Assembly (NCBI GenBank): GCA_958510875.1
Contig: OY294070.1
Coordinates: 12,763,631 to 12,827,630, forward strand
Source of the DNA: Endomychus coccineus
Taxonomy: Eukaryota; Arthropoda; Insecta; Coleoptera; Endomychidae
Direction of reading: 5' to 3'
DNA length: 64,000 nucleotides
How positions within the stretch are numbered: position 1 is the stretch's first letter; every line of letters begins with the position of its first letter. This document shows positions 45,689-58,500 of the stretch, one piece after another. The notes below the pieces were generated by a model that was given only the letters and a program-made list of their open reading frames with translations, was not told where the DNA came from and did not search any database. The position numbers and the translations under genes are program-made.

Positions 45689-48600
45689 TTATGAACAAGT
45701 TTTGTTCGTAACAATCCAAGGATGGGTAAGCACACAATCCATATTCATTCTATCTTCTGGATTAAACACTAACAGTCTTCTTATAAAGTCTTTCGCTTCG
45801 TTGGATACAAAACTTGGAATATTGAATTTAACTTCGCTTATCCTGAGATAAGTTTCGTCGTAGTTTTCGTGATTTTTAGTCTCAAACGGTGGTTTCCCAA
45901 CCAGGAATTCATAGCTCAACACACCCACACTCCATAGATCAACTTTTTCATCATGAGGTTTGCCTAAAACCATTTCCGGAGACAAATAATCAAGAGTGCC
46001 GCAAATTGTTTCACGTCTTGAAGAAGGTGCGTGGACGGACCAACCAAAATCGGCTATTTTAATCTCGCCTTTGGCTCCCAGAAGAAGGTTTTCAGGTTTG
46101 ATGTCACGATGGATGACCTTTCTCGCGTGACAATACTTGAGTGCGTCGGCTATTTGAGCAATGTATCGGGCCGAAACAGCTTCTGTAAAACGCTTATTCG
46201 GAGTTGACTGCAGTTCTTTGTACAGGGCACCTAGAAAAAGTATCAGAATTTATAACTTTGAATAGACCAAAACTTGGTTGAGACATTTGGACAACCATAA
46301 AGAAATTAACAAATGTGAGTTTAAATGTCTTAAAATGAAAGTTGAGTATTCTAAACAATTTATTATTTAGTAGTCCAGGCTATGAACAGGAAAAAAAAAA
46401 CAAGTAAGTTCGAATCGAATTTTTTTTTGCATTAGCTTCAGGAGGTTCTCAGGATCATTCATACACCTTAAAACTTCTTGGGAACCCCAACCCCACCCAC
46501 TGGGGCGAAAATGGCCCAAAATCTCCAAGTCTTGAATTGTATTTTCTACAAAAAAAGGTAATTTGGCATTTCGAGTACACCTAGGTTTTTTTTTTGGGTC
46601 GCTGAACACGAATCCGTAGCCAGATTTACTTGCAATTCATCGTAGGGGTGGTAAAATCGACGAAATTGGCCAATTTTGCACCCCTTTATGTTATTTTGCA
46701 ATTTACGTGTTTTAGGCATTTCGAATGCACCAAGGAGGATTTTTGGGTCGCTGAATACGATTCCGAAGCCAGATTTACTCGAATATCATCATAGGGGTGA
46801 GAAATTTACAAAAATGGCTAATTTGACACGCTTCTGAATTTTTTTTATTTTTGCATTTTAAAATTACTTCGGAGTAAATCTGGCTTAGGAATCGGATTCG
46901 GCGACCCAAAAAACCTCCTTGGTGCATTCGAAATGCCTAAAACACGTAAGCTGCAAAATAACATATTAGGGGTGCGAAATTGGCCAATTTCGTCGATTTG
47001 ACCACCCCTATGATGGATTGCAAGTGAATGTGGCTACGGATTCGTGATCAGCGACCCAAAAAACCTGCTTGGTGTATTCGAAATGCCTAAAACACGTAAA
47101 TAAAAAATAATAGGAATTTCTGTAATTTCGCTATCAGTCGTACAGTCTGAAGTGCACGACGTATCGATGATGTTATCAATGACACTTGCAAACTAACAAA
47201 CTCAGATGATGAAGCGGATCACGATGATCCGTATATCAATAATGATCATATCACATCTTTAACAATATAATGATGACAGTGATAACGAAGATATTATGTA
47301 TGTTATTTATGATAGTTATTAGATTAAATTATATTATAATATTATATTATGTTATGAATAATGGAAAAAATATGAAACGTGGCTTATTTGTAAATAATCA
47401 GACTCCAAAAAAGGAGAGAAGTCAAAATACCAAAAATCAGATAAAAGAAGAATAAAAATACTATCTTTTTACCAGAACAGAATATGAAAAAACAAAAATT
47501 CTTTGACATATACTCAATTTTTCAATGTGCCAAAAAAAACACTAAATGGGCCCTATCTTGGGCCCACGACCTCGAATCGACTTGGGACTGAAACTAAAAG
47601 TTGCGTATTAGCAACTTTTGTTCGAAACATTTTTTCATAAAACCCATAGTTTTGTCCAAAAACTGCAAAAAAATAACATATAGGGGTGCGAAATTGGCCA
47701 ATTTCGTCGATTTGACCACCCCTACGATGAATTGCAAGTAAAACTGTCTACGGATTTATGTTCAGCGACCCAAAAAACCTCCTAGGTAAACTCGAAATGC
47801 CAAAATACCTTTTTTGTAGAAAATACAATTCAAGACTTGGAAATTTCGGGCAATTTTCGCCGCCATTGGGTGGGGTTGGGGTTCCCAAGAGGTTTCAAGG
47901 TAAAAAAAAATTTTTGATTCGAACTTACATGTTTTTTTAAATTTTATTATGGCTAAAATCCCTGTTCACAGCCTGGACTATAGTGTTATCTAACTAAATC
48001 AATTAATACAGAGCTGAACTAAGTTCCCACGCTGAACTATCAGTTTTAGGTAGAAATAAATATATTGTGTTCTAGTTTGAGGATTATTATTGAGGAGAAA
48101 GATTATAAATCTAGTCTTTATGTGCATGTATTATAGTTTCATTGAATCCTATCTAAGAATCTCCAAAACATAATAATACACATTAGAATCGGACATTTAC
48201 ATAAAAACTAAAACTGTAAGTTATCATTGAAACATTTGTCGAATCGTCATTCAAAATACATAGTTTAAAAACTACTATAAACAAAAATTCCGGTGACTAT
48301 TATTGAACAGTGCCTCTTGAAAACTGGAATGAATATTTCTATTCCGTGCAGTTTTATATTATGTTCCAGAAGGGATATAACTTCCAGCAGATTGGATTTT
48401 GAATTGAATCTCCAAGTTGAAACATAAGTCAACATGAGGAATTTACATTCCTCGAGGGACACATACAGAAACTAATTAAAATAAAATTCACGATTTTTTT
48501 CATGGACATTCTTTTCAAATTCCATTTTAATTAACGTTTGTTTCTAAATTGGGATAAATTCTCTAGCTTTTGTAGATAACATTATCTGCAATATATACCA

Positions 48601-51600
48601 TTCATTATAAATAGTCTAATGGCCTTTCAAAAGTTGGAATTAACTTCACCTAAAAGAAACGGGAAGGAGAAGATGCAATTTTCCAAGCACCTCTGCATGC
48701 AGTCTTGACGAAAATTTTGATAATTTCCCACCAAGTTCGTACAACACAACGTATATTCAAATGATGTCCAGTATGACATTCAAACAAAAGTGGGTATAGC
48801 ACCATTATACATGATCATCCCACTCCAACACTCGAGCACGCCCTTTTCAATGCAGTCTTTCTGGTTAGACCGTTCTTTAACAAGTTGAGTGAGCGTAACT
48901 ATGTTCAACATTATAATCATGAATGAACTGACATATCTTATTGGCTTTCACCAGATAAAAAAAATGGTAGGGTTTCTCTAGATCGAACAGTAACATTGCA
49001 ATAGTATGGTATATTTGAACAGCTGTTTCGCTGTATCGAGCTTATCGACGAAACGAGTATGTTCCAATGCTATTGGTCGATAACTGTAATAACAAATGCT
49101 ACATAAATAAAAAATATCTAACGCCATCTACCCTACTTGAGAGCTAAGCTCTGAAATCTAAGCTATGTAGTAAGGTTACCTTTATACAAATTACCAAAGC
49201 GCCAGTTGGCGGCACCAGATCATAATAATAATAAAGGAATGGACTGGTTTGTCTCATTAGATTCATAACAATAGACAACGGAACAGTAAGATTACAACTT
49301 ATAGTTCCGAACAGCTGTTATCTCCTCTTGAGCTCATCAGCTGAACGAATAACTTACAATGCTATAGATTATAGAACAATAGCTATATCAAAGTATGAAT
49401 AACCATATTGACCTTACAAACTAAATCTTGGATTGTCCAAATATCATCTTTACTGACTTGAATTTTTTTCCCATGTCCTGAAGCTTATAACTGTATCAGA
49501 GTCTAGAGTTTCAACTTTGCGCCGAATAACCGGTGATTTCAAATGTTATTCAAAGCCCAATAAAGTATCTTATACCGTCTGAAGAAAAGCCGGTTTTGAT
49601 CCGGTGGATGGAACTTTCCCCAGTTTAGGGGAAGAACCAATGTTTCTAGAACCTCAATCGATACTTCATGAGCCAATAGCTTTTTGTGTTGGCTGATTTT
49701 CATGTGGTAATATAGTCCAGGCATTTAAGGATGAAAATCGACGATTTTTGTCCGAATTTCCACACCGTCTAATTTTGGTCTATTCTCATGTATTTTGACA
49801 CGCTGAACACGATGGTGTAGATTAAATTTAAATTAACCCTGTGCTCGAAGAACTATGGCCATTTTTTGGACCCGAAAATGGCCATTTTTCGATTTTTTGC
49901 GTTTTTGGTCAAAACTATGGGTTTTATGAAAAAATGTTTGGAACAAAAGTTGTTGGAAAAGCTAGTACGCAACTTTTAGTTTCAGTCCCAAGTCGATTCG
50001 AGGTCGTGGGCCCAAGATAGGGCCCATTTGGTGTGTTTTTTGACACATTAAAAAATTGAGTATATGTCAAAGAGTTTTTGTTTTTTCATATTCTGTTTTG
50101 GTAAAAAGATAGTATTTTTATTCTTCTTTTATCTGATTTTTGGTATTTTGACCTATCTCATTTTTTGGAGTCACAATCGGCCATTTTGAAAAATTCGTAT
50201 TTCGCGAATTTCAAACGGAATACTAATGTTATCAATCTAAAACCAAAATTATTCGGAAGATTTCATCATTCTGCATATAATATCAAAAATTCAAGCATTT
50301 TGCTCCGAAGATAAAACTTTAGCGCCATTTTGAAAATTTTGGACCAACGAAAAATCCAAAGTTTTTGAGGTTAAAAATTGTTTACGAAACCCAAATTCTA
50401 GATTCTATTAGAGGTTTTAATAGTGAGTATTCTAAGTCTAAGCAGATCGATTTGAGTTGAGTAGAAATGGAGCTATCCTAATAAATGTGTTTGGGCCTCT
50501 AAAGGGCCCAATTTTGGGCCTATAGACAAAAACCTTGAATCAAATTACAGAGAAATACTCCGGCTATCTGAGTTTGGAACAGCGTACGGAGATTCGTTCA
50601 CAATCCCAAGTTATAACGAATTTCATCATAAAAATTTAGCGCAAAATTCCATGTAGCGGCAATAAGCGAGGGTCGGTACAATAGATTCCGCGCGCGAAGT
50701 TATAGTTTATAAATATTTTAACATGCACCTGAATGTTTATCTTCGTTATCACTGTCATCATATATTGTTAAAGATGTGATATGATCATTATTGATATACG
50801 GATCATCGTGATCCGCTTCATCATCTGAGTTTGTTAGTTTGCAAGTGTCATTGATAACATCATCGATACGTCGTGCACTTCAGACTGTACGAAATTACAG
50901 AAATTCCTGTTAAAAAAAGGATTGAGAAAAAAGTAAATGTGTTTATTGTATAAAATAATGGGTATTAGACGTATCTATAATGTGAATCTGTACACTTGCA
51001 TTTACTGCCATTTTATTTTTTCCGATAAGCAATATTATGTATGTTATTTATGATAGTTATTAGATTAAATTATATTATAATATTATATTATGTTATGAAT
51101 AATGGAAAAAATATGAAACGTGGCTTATTTGTAAATAATCAGACAAATAGATAATTTTTCAATAAATATGAAATGTAAAGAAATTTTGTTTAATATTGAA
51201 ATTTGTTATGTAACACCCTATAAAAACATCATGCCACGGTCACATATGCACGTTCACACGTCTACATACACATTCACACAAAACGATTATAAGCATTCAG
51301 GTGCATGTTAAAATATTTATAAACTATAATTTCGCTCGCGGAATCTATTGTACCGACCCTCGCTTATTGCCGCTACATGGAATTTTGCGCTAAATTTTTA
51401 TGATGAAATTCGTTATAACTTGGGATTGTAAACGAATCTCCGTACGCTGTTCCAAACTCAGATAGCCGAAGTATTTCTCTGTAATTTGATTCAAGGTTTT
51501 TGTCTATAGGCCCAAAATTGGGCCCTTTAGAGGCCCAAACACATTTATTAGGATAGCTCCATTTCTACTCAACTCAAATCGATCTGCTTAGACTTAGAAT

Positions 51601-53480
51601 ACTCACTATTAAAACCTCTAATAGAATCTAGAATTTGGGTTTCGTAAAAGATTTTTAACCTCAAAAACTTTGGATTTTTCGTTGGTCCAAAATTTTCAAA
51701 ATGGCGCTAAAGTTTTTCTTCGGAGCAAAATGCTTGAATTTTGAATATTATATGCAGAATGATGGAATCTTCCGAATAATTTTGGTTTTAGATTGATAAC
51801 ATTAGTATTCCGTTTGAAATTCGCGAAATACGGATTTTTCAAAATGGCCGATTGTGACTCCAAAAAAGGAGAGAGGTCAAAATACCAAAAATCAGATAAA
51901 AGAAGAATAAAAATACTATCTTTTTACCAAAACAGAATATGAAAAAACAAAAATTCTTTGACATATACTCAATTTTTCAATGTGCCAAAAAACACACTAA
52001 ATGGGCCCTATCTTGGGCCCACGACCTCGAATCGACTTGGGACTGAAGCTAACAGTTGCGTATTAGCTTTTCCATCAACTTTTGTTCAAAACATTTTTTC
52101 ATAAAACCCATAGTTTTGTCCAAAAACGCAAAATGGCCATTTTCGGGTCCAAAAAATGGCCATAGTTTTTCGAGCACAGGGTTAATTTAAATTTAATCTA
52201 CACCATCGTGTTCAGCGTGTCAAAATACATAAGAATAGACCAAAATTAGACGGTGCGGAAATTCTGACATAAAAATTCCTTAAATGACTGGACTAATAAA
52301 TTATAAAACTAATTTGAAGGTGGTCAAGTTTATGCTGGGTAACAAATATATACCTTTCTCATAGTTTGAGCAAAATAAACATAAAAATATAATTGTTTTG
52401 TTAAATATCAGTCTACAAAACCATTGATAACAATAAGAATCTTAACAGTTCAATTTCAAAATGGGTTATCTCCAAGTAACAGACAAATCATTTCTTTTTT
52501 GTGAAAGGATCATATGTATCTAAACTTACTTCAATAGCCACAAAGTGATACATTAGTTTGTTTTTGGCCAGTTTGAATTAATGTCAGTAAAAAGAATTAT
52601 GAAATTACAGTTAAATTTAAAGAATAGATAATTCACAACTTTACACTTTGCTAACATAGTATTAATAATGGATTGTATGCTGCAGAATCACAAAAACAGT
52701 TCCAAAAAAAATAGGTACTATAAAAGCATGTGTCAAAAGTTTATACAATGATTAAGAGCTGAAGAATCAACATACCCCTAGGCTGGAACCTTTGACATTA
52801 CATTACCACTCCATCAGAATAAACTAGTTTACTAAAATTCAGCACTAACCTTTTGGTGCATATTCTAAGACCAGATAAACTCTGTTTTCATCATGGAAAT
52901 AGGCGAACATTCTCAGAATATTAGGATGTCTGAGATGAGTTTGTATTTCGATTTCCCTTCTTACTTGATGTTCATTCTGGAAATTGTCTATTGAACTTTT
53001 GAATAACACTTTCAAGGCAACCACAAATTTCGACTTTTTTTCCCTAGCTAAGTATACATTTCCAAACTTGCCTCTTCCCAGTGGCCTTCCGATGTCAAAG
53101 TCAGCCAAAGTCCACTTATGAAGTTTCTGTGTATCTTGCTTTATAGGCCCCTTGCTAGTGCTCGCTGCACTTGGTTCTGCATTAGTTTTAGCTTCTTTAT
53201 TAACGACTAGAGTCTTTTTGGGCACTTCTTGGGGCACTTTGAAACTCTGTATATTTTCAGAATTTTTGATACATTTTGAATTAATAAGTTGTTTCAAGGG
53301 CTTCGATTCTTCTATAACAACATTATCAGAATCAGGTGGGATAGGTTTATTGGATAATTTTGGAGGTACTTGTACATTTTCTTTGCTATTGTAAGAATGT
53401 TTTCGTAATAGAGAGCCTACATTCTTTGATGTTTCTGATGCTGTTCCCAATTTCCTCTTTGTACTTCCGTTAACTGACAT
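45689..53480 (-). CDS. aurA: Aurora A-type mitotic serine/threonine kinase, two exons, complete
   Basis: Exon 1 53480-52850 and exon 2 46230-45689 join across a 6.6-kb intron (donor GTTAGT, acceptor TTTTCTAG) into 390 residues. Residues 1-120 are a disordered, lysine- and serine-rich tail. The kinase domain follows: glycine loop [15 protein letters not shown] (131-145), catalytic Lys157 in VALKVLF, helix C Glu176, HRDIKPEN (251-258), DFG at 271-273 and activation Thr285 in [18 protein letters not shown]. The HAPSSRR sequence and the long N-terminus favour Aurora A over Aurora B. Aurora A acts at centrosomes and spindle poles. The intron contains two TAGTCCAG-family elements. Divergent from Br140. 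Confidence 0.95.
46371..47980. mobile_element. Element C of the TAGTCCAG inverted-repeat family, composite
   Basis: Ends TAGTCCAGGCTATGAACAGG and reversed CCTGTTCACAGCCTGGACTA, flanked by TAG (46368-46370 and 47981-47983). The arms hold the TTTTGGGTCGCTGAA block. The segment from about 47103 to 47660 is unlike the arms and matches parts of element D (its loop and right arm), so one family member was captured or recombined inside another. Lies in the aurA intron. Confidence 0.85.
49713..52295. mobile_element. Element D of the TAGTCCAG family, about 1-kb arms
   Basis: A 2583-bp element with ends TAGTCCAGGCATTTAAGG and reversed TTAAATGACTGGACTA, flanked by ATA (49710-49712 and 52296-52298). Arms of about 1 kb (to about 50730 and from about 51290) are inverted copies containing AACACGATGGTGTAG and GGGCCCA-rich blocks. 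The loop holds a minus-strand acidic frame (near 50885-50745) with [16 protein letters not shown] and [16 protein letters not shown], possibly a relic of an element protein. Lies in the aurA intron. Confidence 0.88.
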
Positions 53481-53600
53481 TGTCCAATTTTAATTGTACT
53501 CACAGATTAAGTTTGATCTACTATAAGTTAAGAATATTTGAAACTCCGACCGTTACAGATATCAATTAAAAAATGACGTTATTACACTGAGTTGTGTATT

Positions 53601-54880
53601 TACCAAAGAGTTCTATATATAGAGATGACAAGTCGGATTTATACCGTATTTTGGGAGTCTCCCTTTTTTCGTTCTTTACGCATGATCGAGGCAGACGACT
53701 ATTCATTTATGACGCTATTGCAGCAGAATAAAGTTATTTTCGTTATTTCGTTTTGTTTATATTATTGTTTTTGAGTGATTTAACTAGTGTTGGGAATAAC
53801 CGATTTCTCTCAATAACCGACTACTGAGTATTCAAGTGATATGAAAAACCGGGTGATTTCACTTGAATGACGATCACTTGAGTTCTTTAAACTCGCTAGG
53901 GAATCGGATTGTTTCGTTGCATGTCGGTGCTGCATTCAATTCGCGTTAAGATTATGCAATGCAAATATTATATGCGCATTTGTTCGCCATTATGTTTTTC
54001 TATGGTTTCTACTTTCTTGATCTAAATAATTTTATGAAGAACAGAAATATATTCGGGTATGTTTTAATTGCTATATTATTAACTATTTGTATATTCATTA
54101 TTTATAAGTAAATCACTTTATTTTTGGAAGTTATGTTTTGTTTTGTTTTAAAGTTATTTAGATTTTTATATTCTGTCCGAATTCATTTTTATACATTATT
54201 AGAATTTGTTTTTGTTCCTTTCTCGTTCTGTTTTATTAATATTTTTATTATTCTTGTTAGAAATTCATTATTATACCGATTTAAAAAAAATAATGTTTAT
54301 TTTATATTAATTAGATAATGTTTTGACATAGCAGAATGTATTTCGTATTCGGATAAACTCCCAACATAGTATCTGAATAAAGTCACATCTGAAATATTGT
54401 GATTGTGCATAGAAATGAATAACTATCAGGTTCTGATCGCCGGTCTTTTCGGTTCTCTGTTATTGGTTCACCGTGAATTTTTCTGTCAAACAGCTACTCG
54501 TTGTTTTCATCACCGAACACCAAATGCTATAGGTTATTCATCACTTGAATACTAGGATTCTATAACCGAATTATTCAGGTTATTGTAATAACCGGATGAT
54601 AGGTTATTTTTCACTCGAGTGATCCCAACACTAGATTTAACCTCAATTTGTTTGTTATTTATGTATTATTATCTATTTATTTTACAGCTTTCCTGAAAAT
54701 CTTGAACGACGGAAATTGTGGTGTGAAACAATGTTGCTTCACCCAAGTTCACTTGCAAAAACTAGTCGACTCGATCGCTTGAGACGCGGAGAGAGGGTAA
54801 CCGCGCTGGACTCCCAAAATACGTTCTCTTCATATACAAACGATACAACTTGTCATCTCTATATATAGAACTCTTTGGTA
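53601..54880. mobile_element. Inverted-repeat element between aurA and Br140, interrupted by a hAT-type MITE
   Basis: The terminal repeats TACCAAAGAGTTCTATATAT... (left) and their reverse complement (right, ending CTCTTTGGTA) match over about 33 bp. The middle is occupied by the nested element at 53785-54633. Confidence 0.75.
53785..54633. mobile_element. hAT-type non-autonomous element with perfect 8-bp duplication
   Basis: 849 bp, ends TAGTGTTGGGA and TCCCAACACTA, flanked on both sides by GATTTAAC (53777-53784 and 54634-54641). Inner repeats contain multiple copies of TCACTTGA/ATAACCG-type motifs. End sequence and 8-bp duplication fit hAT. No transposase. Nested in the 53601-54880 element. 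Confidence 0.9.
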
Positions 54881-54958
54881 TTTACACTCTAGTTCTAGTA
54901 TCTGTATCTGCTAATATCGTTAATAGTCAGTGCGTTTGTGATGTTCGCTGGTCTACTG

Positions 54959-54995
54959 CATAGATAACTCTACTACCGTACGAGAGTTATCTATG
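54959..54995. mobile_element. 37-bp minimal copy of the CATAGATAACTC element
   Basis: CATAGATAACTCTACTACCG followed almost directly by its reversed partner CGAGAGTTATCTATG. Flanks are GTCTACTG (54951-54958) and GTCTATTG (54996-55003), an 8-bp duplication with one mismatch. The first 20 bases are identical to the right end of the 37614-38668 element. Confidence 0.75.
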
Positions 54996-55565
54996 GTCTA
55001 TTGGCTTACCAATTGAACTACTAGGGACTATTTGGCAAAAATCGTACCTCCCACCCATATAGTTAATGATTCACTATAATAATGTTTCTAGAGCTCTAGT
55101 ACAATTAAAGTGCATGTATACTTGGGTGGTAAGACATTTGCTTCATAGACGCTTTACTTCTATAGCCATAGATTTAAAATATTCAATTCTAAGAGGGACG
55201 TCCAAAATAAGCACAGAAACAAAATTATACTTCTATCTAACATCTATGGTTTGAGTTCGAACGATATGACACTGAACATTCTCCATTGTTCTATGCTCAT
55301 TTGAGATGTCATAGTATTAATGAATGAACATAGAGAAATCTGACATTTCTATTCTGTGAATGTGATACGTTTTCTGTGTAAAGTTTGAAGTTGTTCTATG
55401 GTTAATGGTTAACATTAGCGCCAAGTGTTTGTTTATCTAGTATTTCTAGAGATAAATTTTAATTTTCGATTTATATGACTTTCCACTAGAAAATATTGCA
55501 ACAAGATATGAGCCGGAACTTGCACATTTTATTATTATGCGGGATTTTATATTATTAACCTCAAA

Positions 55566-58500
55566 ATGGTTATAGATTTTGACATTTTAGAGCACTGCAG
55601 AAAAGTACGTGCAGATCACGGTCCCCCATATACTTGTCCAGTCGAAAAATGCGGACGAACTTATAAATCAGTGTGTGGCTTACAGTATCACCTCAAAAGT
55701 TACGATCATGACAATCCCACACCCTTACCACCTACAACTCCCAGTTCATCGAAAAATAAAAAAGGTTGATTTCAAATCATAAGTAATACAAGTATTAATC
55801 CCTATTTTCAAGGTGGTAGAGCACGAGGAACGCCAACAGCTGTCAAGTCCACACCTGCTGTTGTACCAGAACCTATGACATACGAAGAGGCCCAAAAAAT
55901 GGTAGAGTTCGATGTGGAGGGTCAAATATTGAGATGGAATATAAACGAACCTTTAGAAATCATGTCATTAGATGATTTCCCTAAAACTGAAAATGGAGTT
56001 ATTAAAATTGAACCTCCCGTAGCTCCAGGTCAGTCATTCAAAACTATCAGCATCATATTTTCATTCGCACAATATTTTAGAACTACCGATACCACTTCCG
56101 GAAGCTAGTTTTAAAGAAATGGAAGATTACAATATTTGTGATGCACCACCAAGGCCAAATGCTTATATTCGTTTCATTGAAAAGAGTACTGAGGAGTTAG
56201 ATGGAGAAGTAAGTTTTTGGCGAAATCATTGTAAAACTTCGAAGTATATTATTTATTTGAACAGGTTGAATATGACGTGGATGAAGAAGACACTGCTTGG
56301 TTAACATTGATGAATGAAAAAAGGGAGGCAGCTGGACTTAATGCAGTTTCCGTGGATTCACTTGAACTGTTAATGGATCGACTCGAAAAGGAATCCTATT
56401 TCCAGGTTAGAATGTGCTATAGTGAATTCACATAAGTTTGCTGTCTTACATTAGTTGTCAATGGATAATTATTAATAAATTTTGAATTACAGGCAACTGT
56501 TAATGGACATACTGGGGCCATAGTTGACGATGATGCAGTTTGTTGTATTTGTATGGATGGCGAATGTCAGAATACCAACGTTATTTTATTCTGTGATATG
56601 TGTAACCTTGCTGTTCATCAAGATTGCTATGGTGTACCATACATACCTGAAGGACAATGGCTTTGTAGAAGGTAAAAATCCAAACATTGTTTCAATTAAA
56701 TAAGGTTATTTATTCAAATCGATCAAAATAAGGTATCAAAAAAAATAAGGTTATTGGGATTGTGCTTATGCAGTTATAATACAGAACTCGATAAGCATAA
56801 TGCCATTTCATGCAAATTTATCTCACAAGTATTGGTTTTGGTCTTCAAAAACATCAGCTAAAGTGTCATGGGGAAGATGGTTGTTGTAAAGAAATTTTCC
56901 AGAACCAAATGCAATGTGATGAAAATGTTTTGAAGCCATAAATAAAGATTTACTAATTATAAAAAATAATTTTTGGAAGAAAAAATAATTATGTATAAAA
57001 ATTCTCGGGAAATAGGTCACATTAACACTTTGTTTTATATTTTCGTCTTTACGTACGTTTCGACCTCACGACCATCATCAGAAGACTTATTATGTCTTTT
57101 TTTTTCAAACTAATTATACCAAAAAGCGTGCATATCGCACCAATTTTAATCAAAATTATAGCAAAAAGCGGTACAATTTCGATTATTCGTGGTTCTGTTC
57201 GTTTCGACGACGGGGGCATTTTGGATTGAAATTGGTGCGATATGGACGCTTTTTCCTATAATTTTGATTGAAATTGGTGTGATATCGACGCTTTTTGATA
57301 TAATTAGTTTAAAAAAAAACAGTTTTGACATAATAAGTCTTCCGATGATGGTCGTGAGGTCGAAACGTACGTAAAGACGAAAATATAAAACAAAGTGTTG
57401 ATGTGACCTATTTCCCGAGAATTTTTATATATAATTCATACTGGGTCAAGAATCCTAATTAGAAAAAATAATAGTTATGGAAATTTTTTCGTCATCCACA
57501 ACAACTTACAGAAATAAAGAACTGGTTCTCCTCAAATAAGTTATGTATTAATACAAAGAAAGAACACATAGTATAACCTTTCATCCAAATGATAATACAA
57601 ACCAAATCAATATCGACACACCTTATGGGGACAAATGTAAAATTGCTCGGAACTCACATAGACCAAAAGTTGGATTGGAAAGAACATATCCATAACCTAA
57701 ACAAAAAACTTTGCAGTGCTACATTCGCAACATCTACCATAAGAAAAAACATTGGTAAAGAAACAGCAATTACAGTATGTTACGCTCATTTCTACAGCTT
57801 AGTCCAATATGGTATAGAGTTTTGGGGACATTCAGTAGATATCAACAGCACATTCATAATACAAAAAAGAGCTCTCAGAGCTATTTGTAGGATAAAACGA
57901 ACCAAATCCTGTAGGAGTCATTTTGAAAAACTGAAAGTACTGGCAATTACAAATTTGTATCTATATCGTCTATCCTTGTTAGCTTAAAAAAAAAACATGA
58001 ACTAGAACAAGTTCACAACTATGACACTAGCAACAAAAACAACTATATACCACCCCAATTCAATCATACCGTTAACAGAAAACGTCCCTGATACAACGCA
58101 ATAAAAACATTCAATCACCGTCCGTCCTCAATAACAGGAATAATTTCATTTTTGAAATTAAGTTCAAAAAATTTTCTCAAACCCACATCTATAACGATAC
58201 CAGAGAATACTTCAATGACCACAAATAAATTGTTTTTATTATAATAACCATTAGCATTTTTCTTTCTTTTATAATTAACATTCACTAGTAATTATTTCAC
58301 CAAAAACTAACTTATATATGCAAACATCGATTACTAATTATACATATTGTGTAATTGCTTATGTGCGTAAAAACAATTCAAAATGAACTGCACTTCTCAA
58401 TAGCTCACATGAGCTCCGGCATACATGAAAATCATTCCTATGTAAAAAGTATATTATAACTGTATATAAACATGTATGTATTCGAGAAATAAATTCTATT

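Noticed and set aside
45612..45851. Plus-strand frame opposite the end of the kinase exon
   Set aside because: It is antisense to conserved Aurora kinase coding sequence.
47270..47940. Short frames inside elements C and D as genes
   Set aside because: They overlap inverted-repeat sequence that recurs in non-coding copies. Only the acidic frame in the D loop was kept as a possible relic.
57189..57374. Short open frames at 57146-57374 on both strands
   Set aside because: They are mirror products of a palindromic element.
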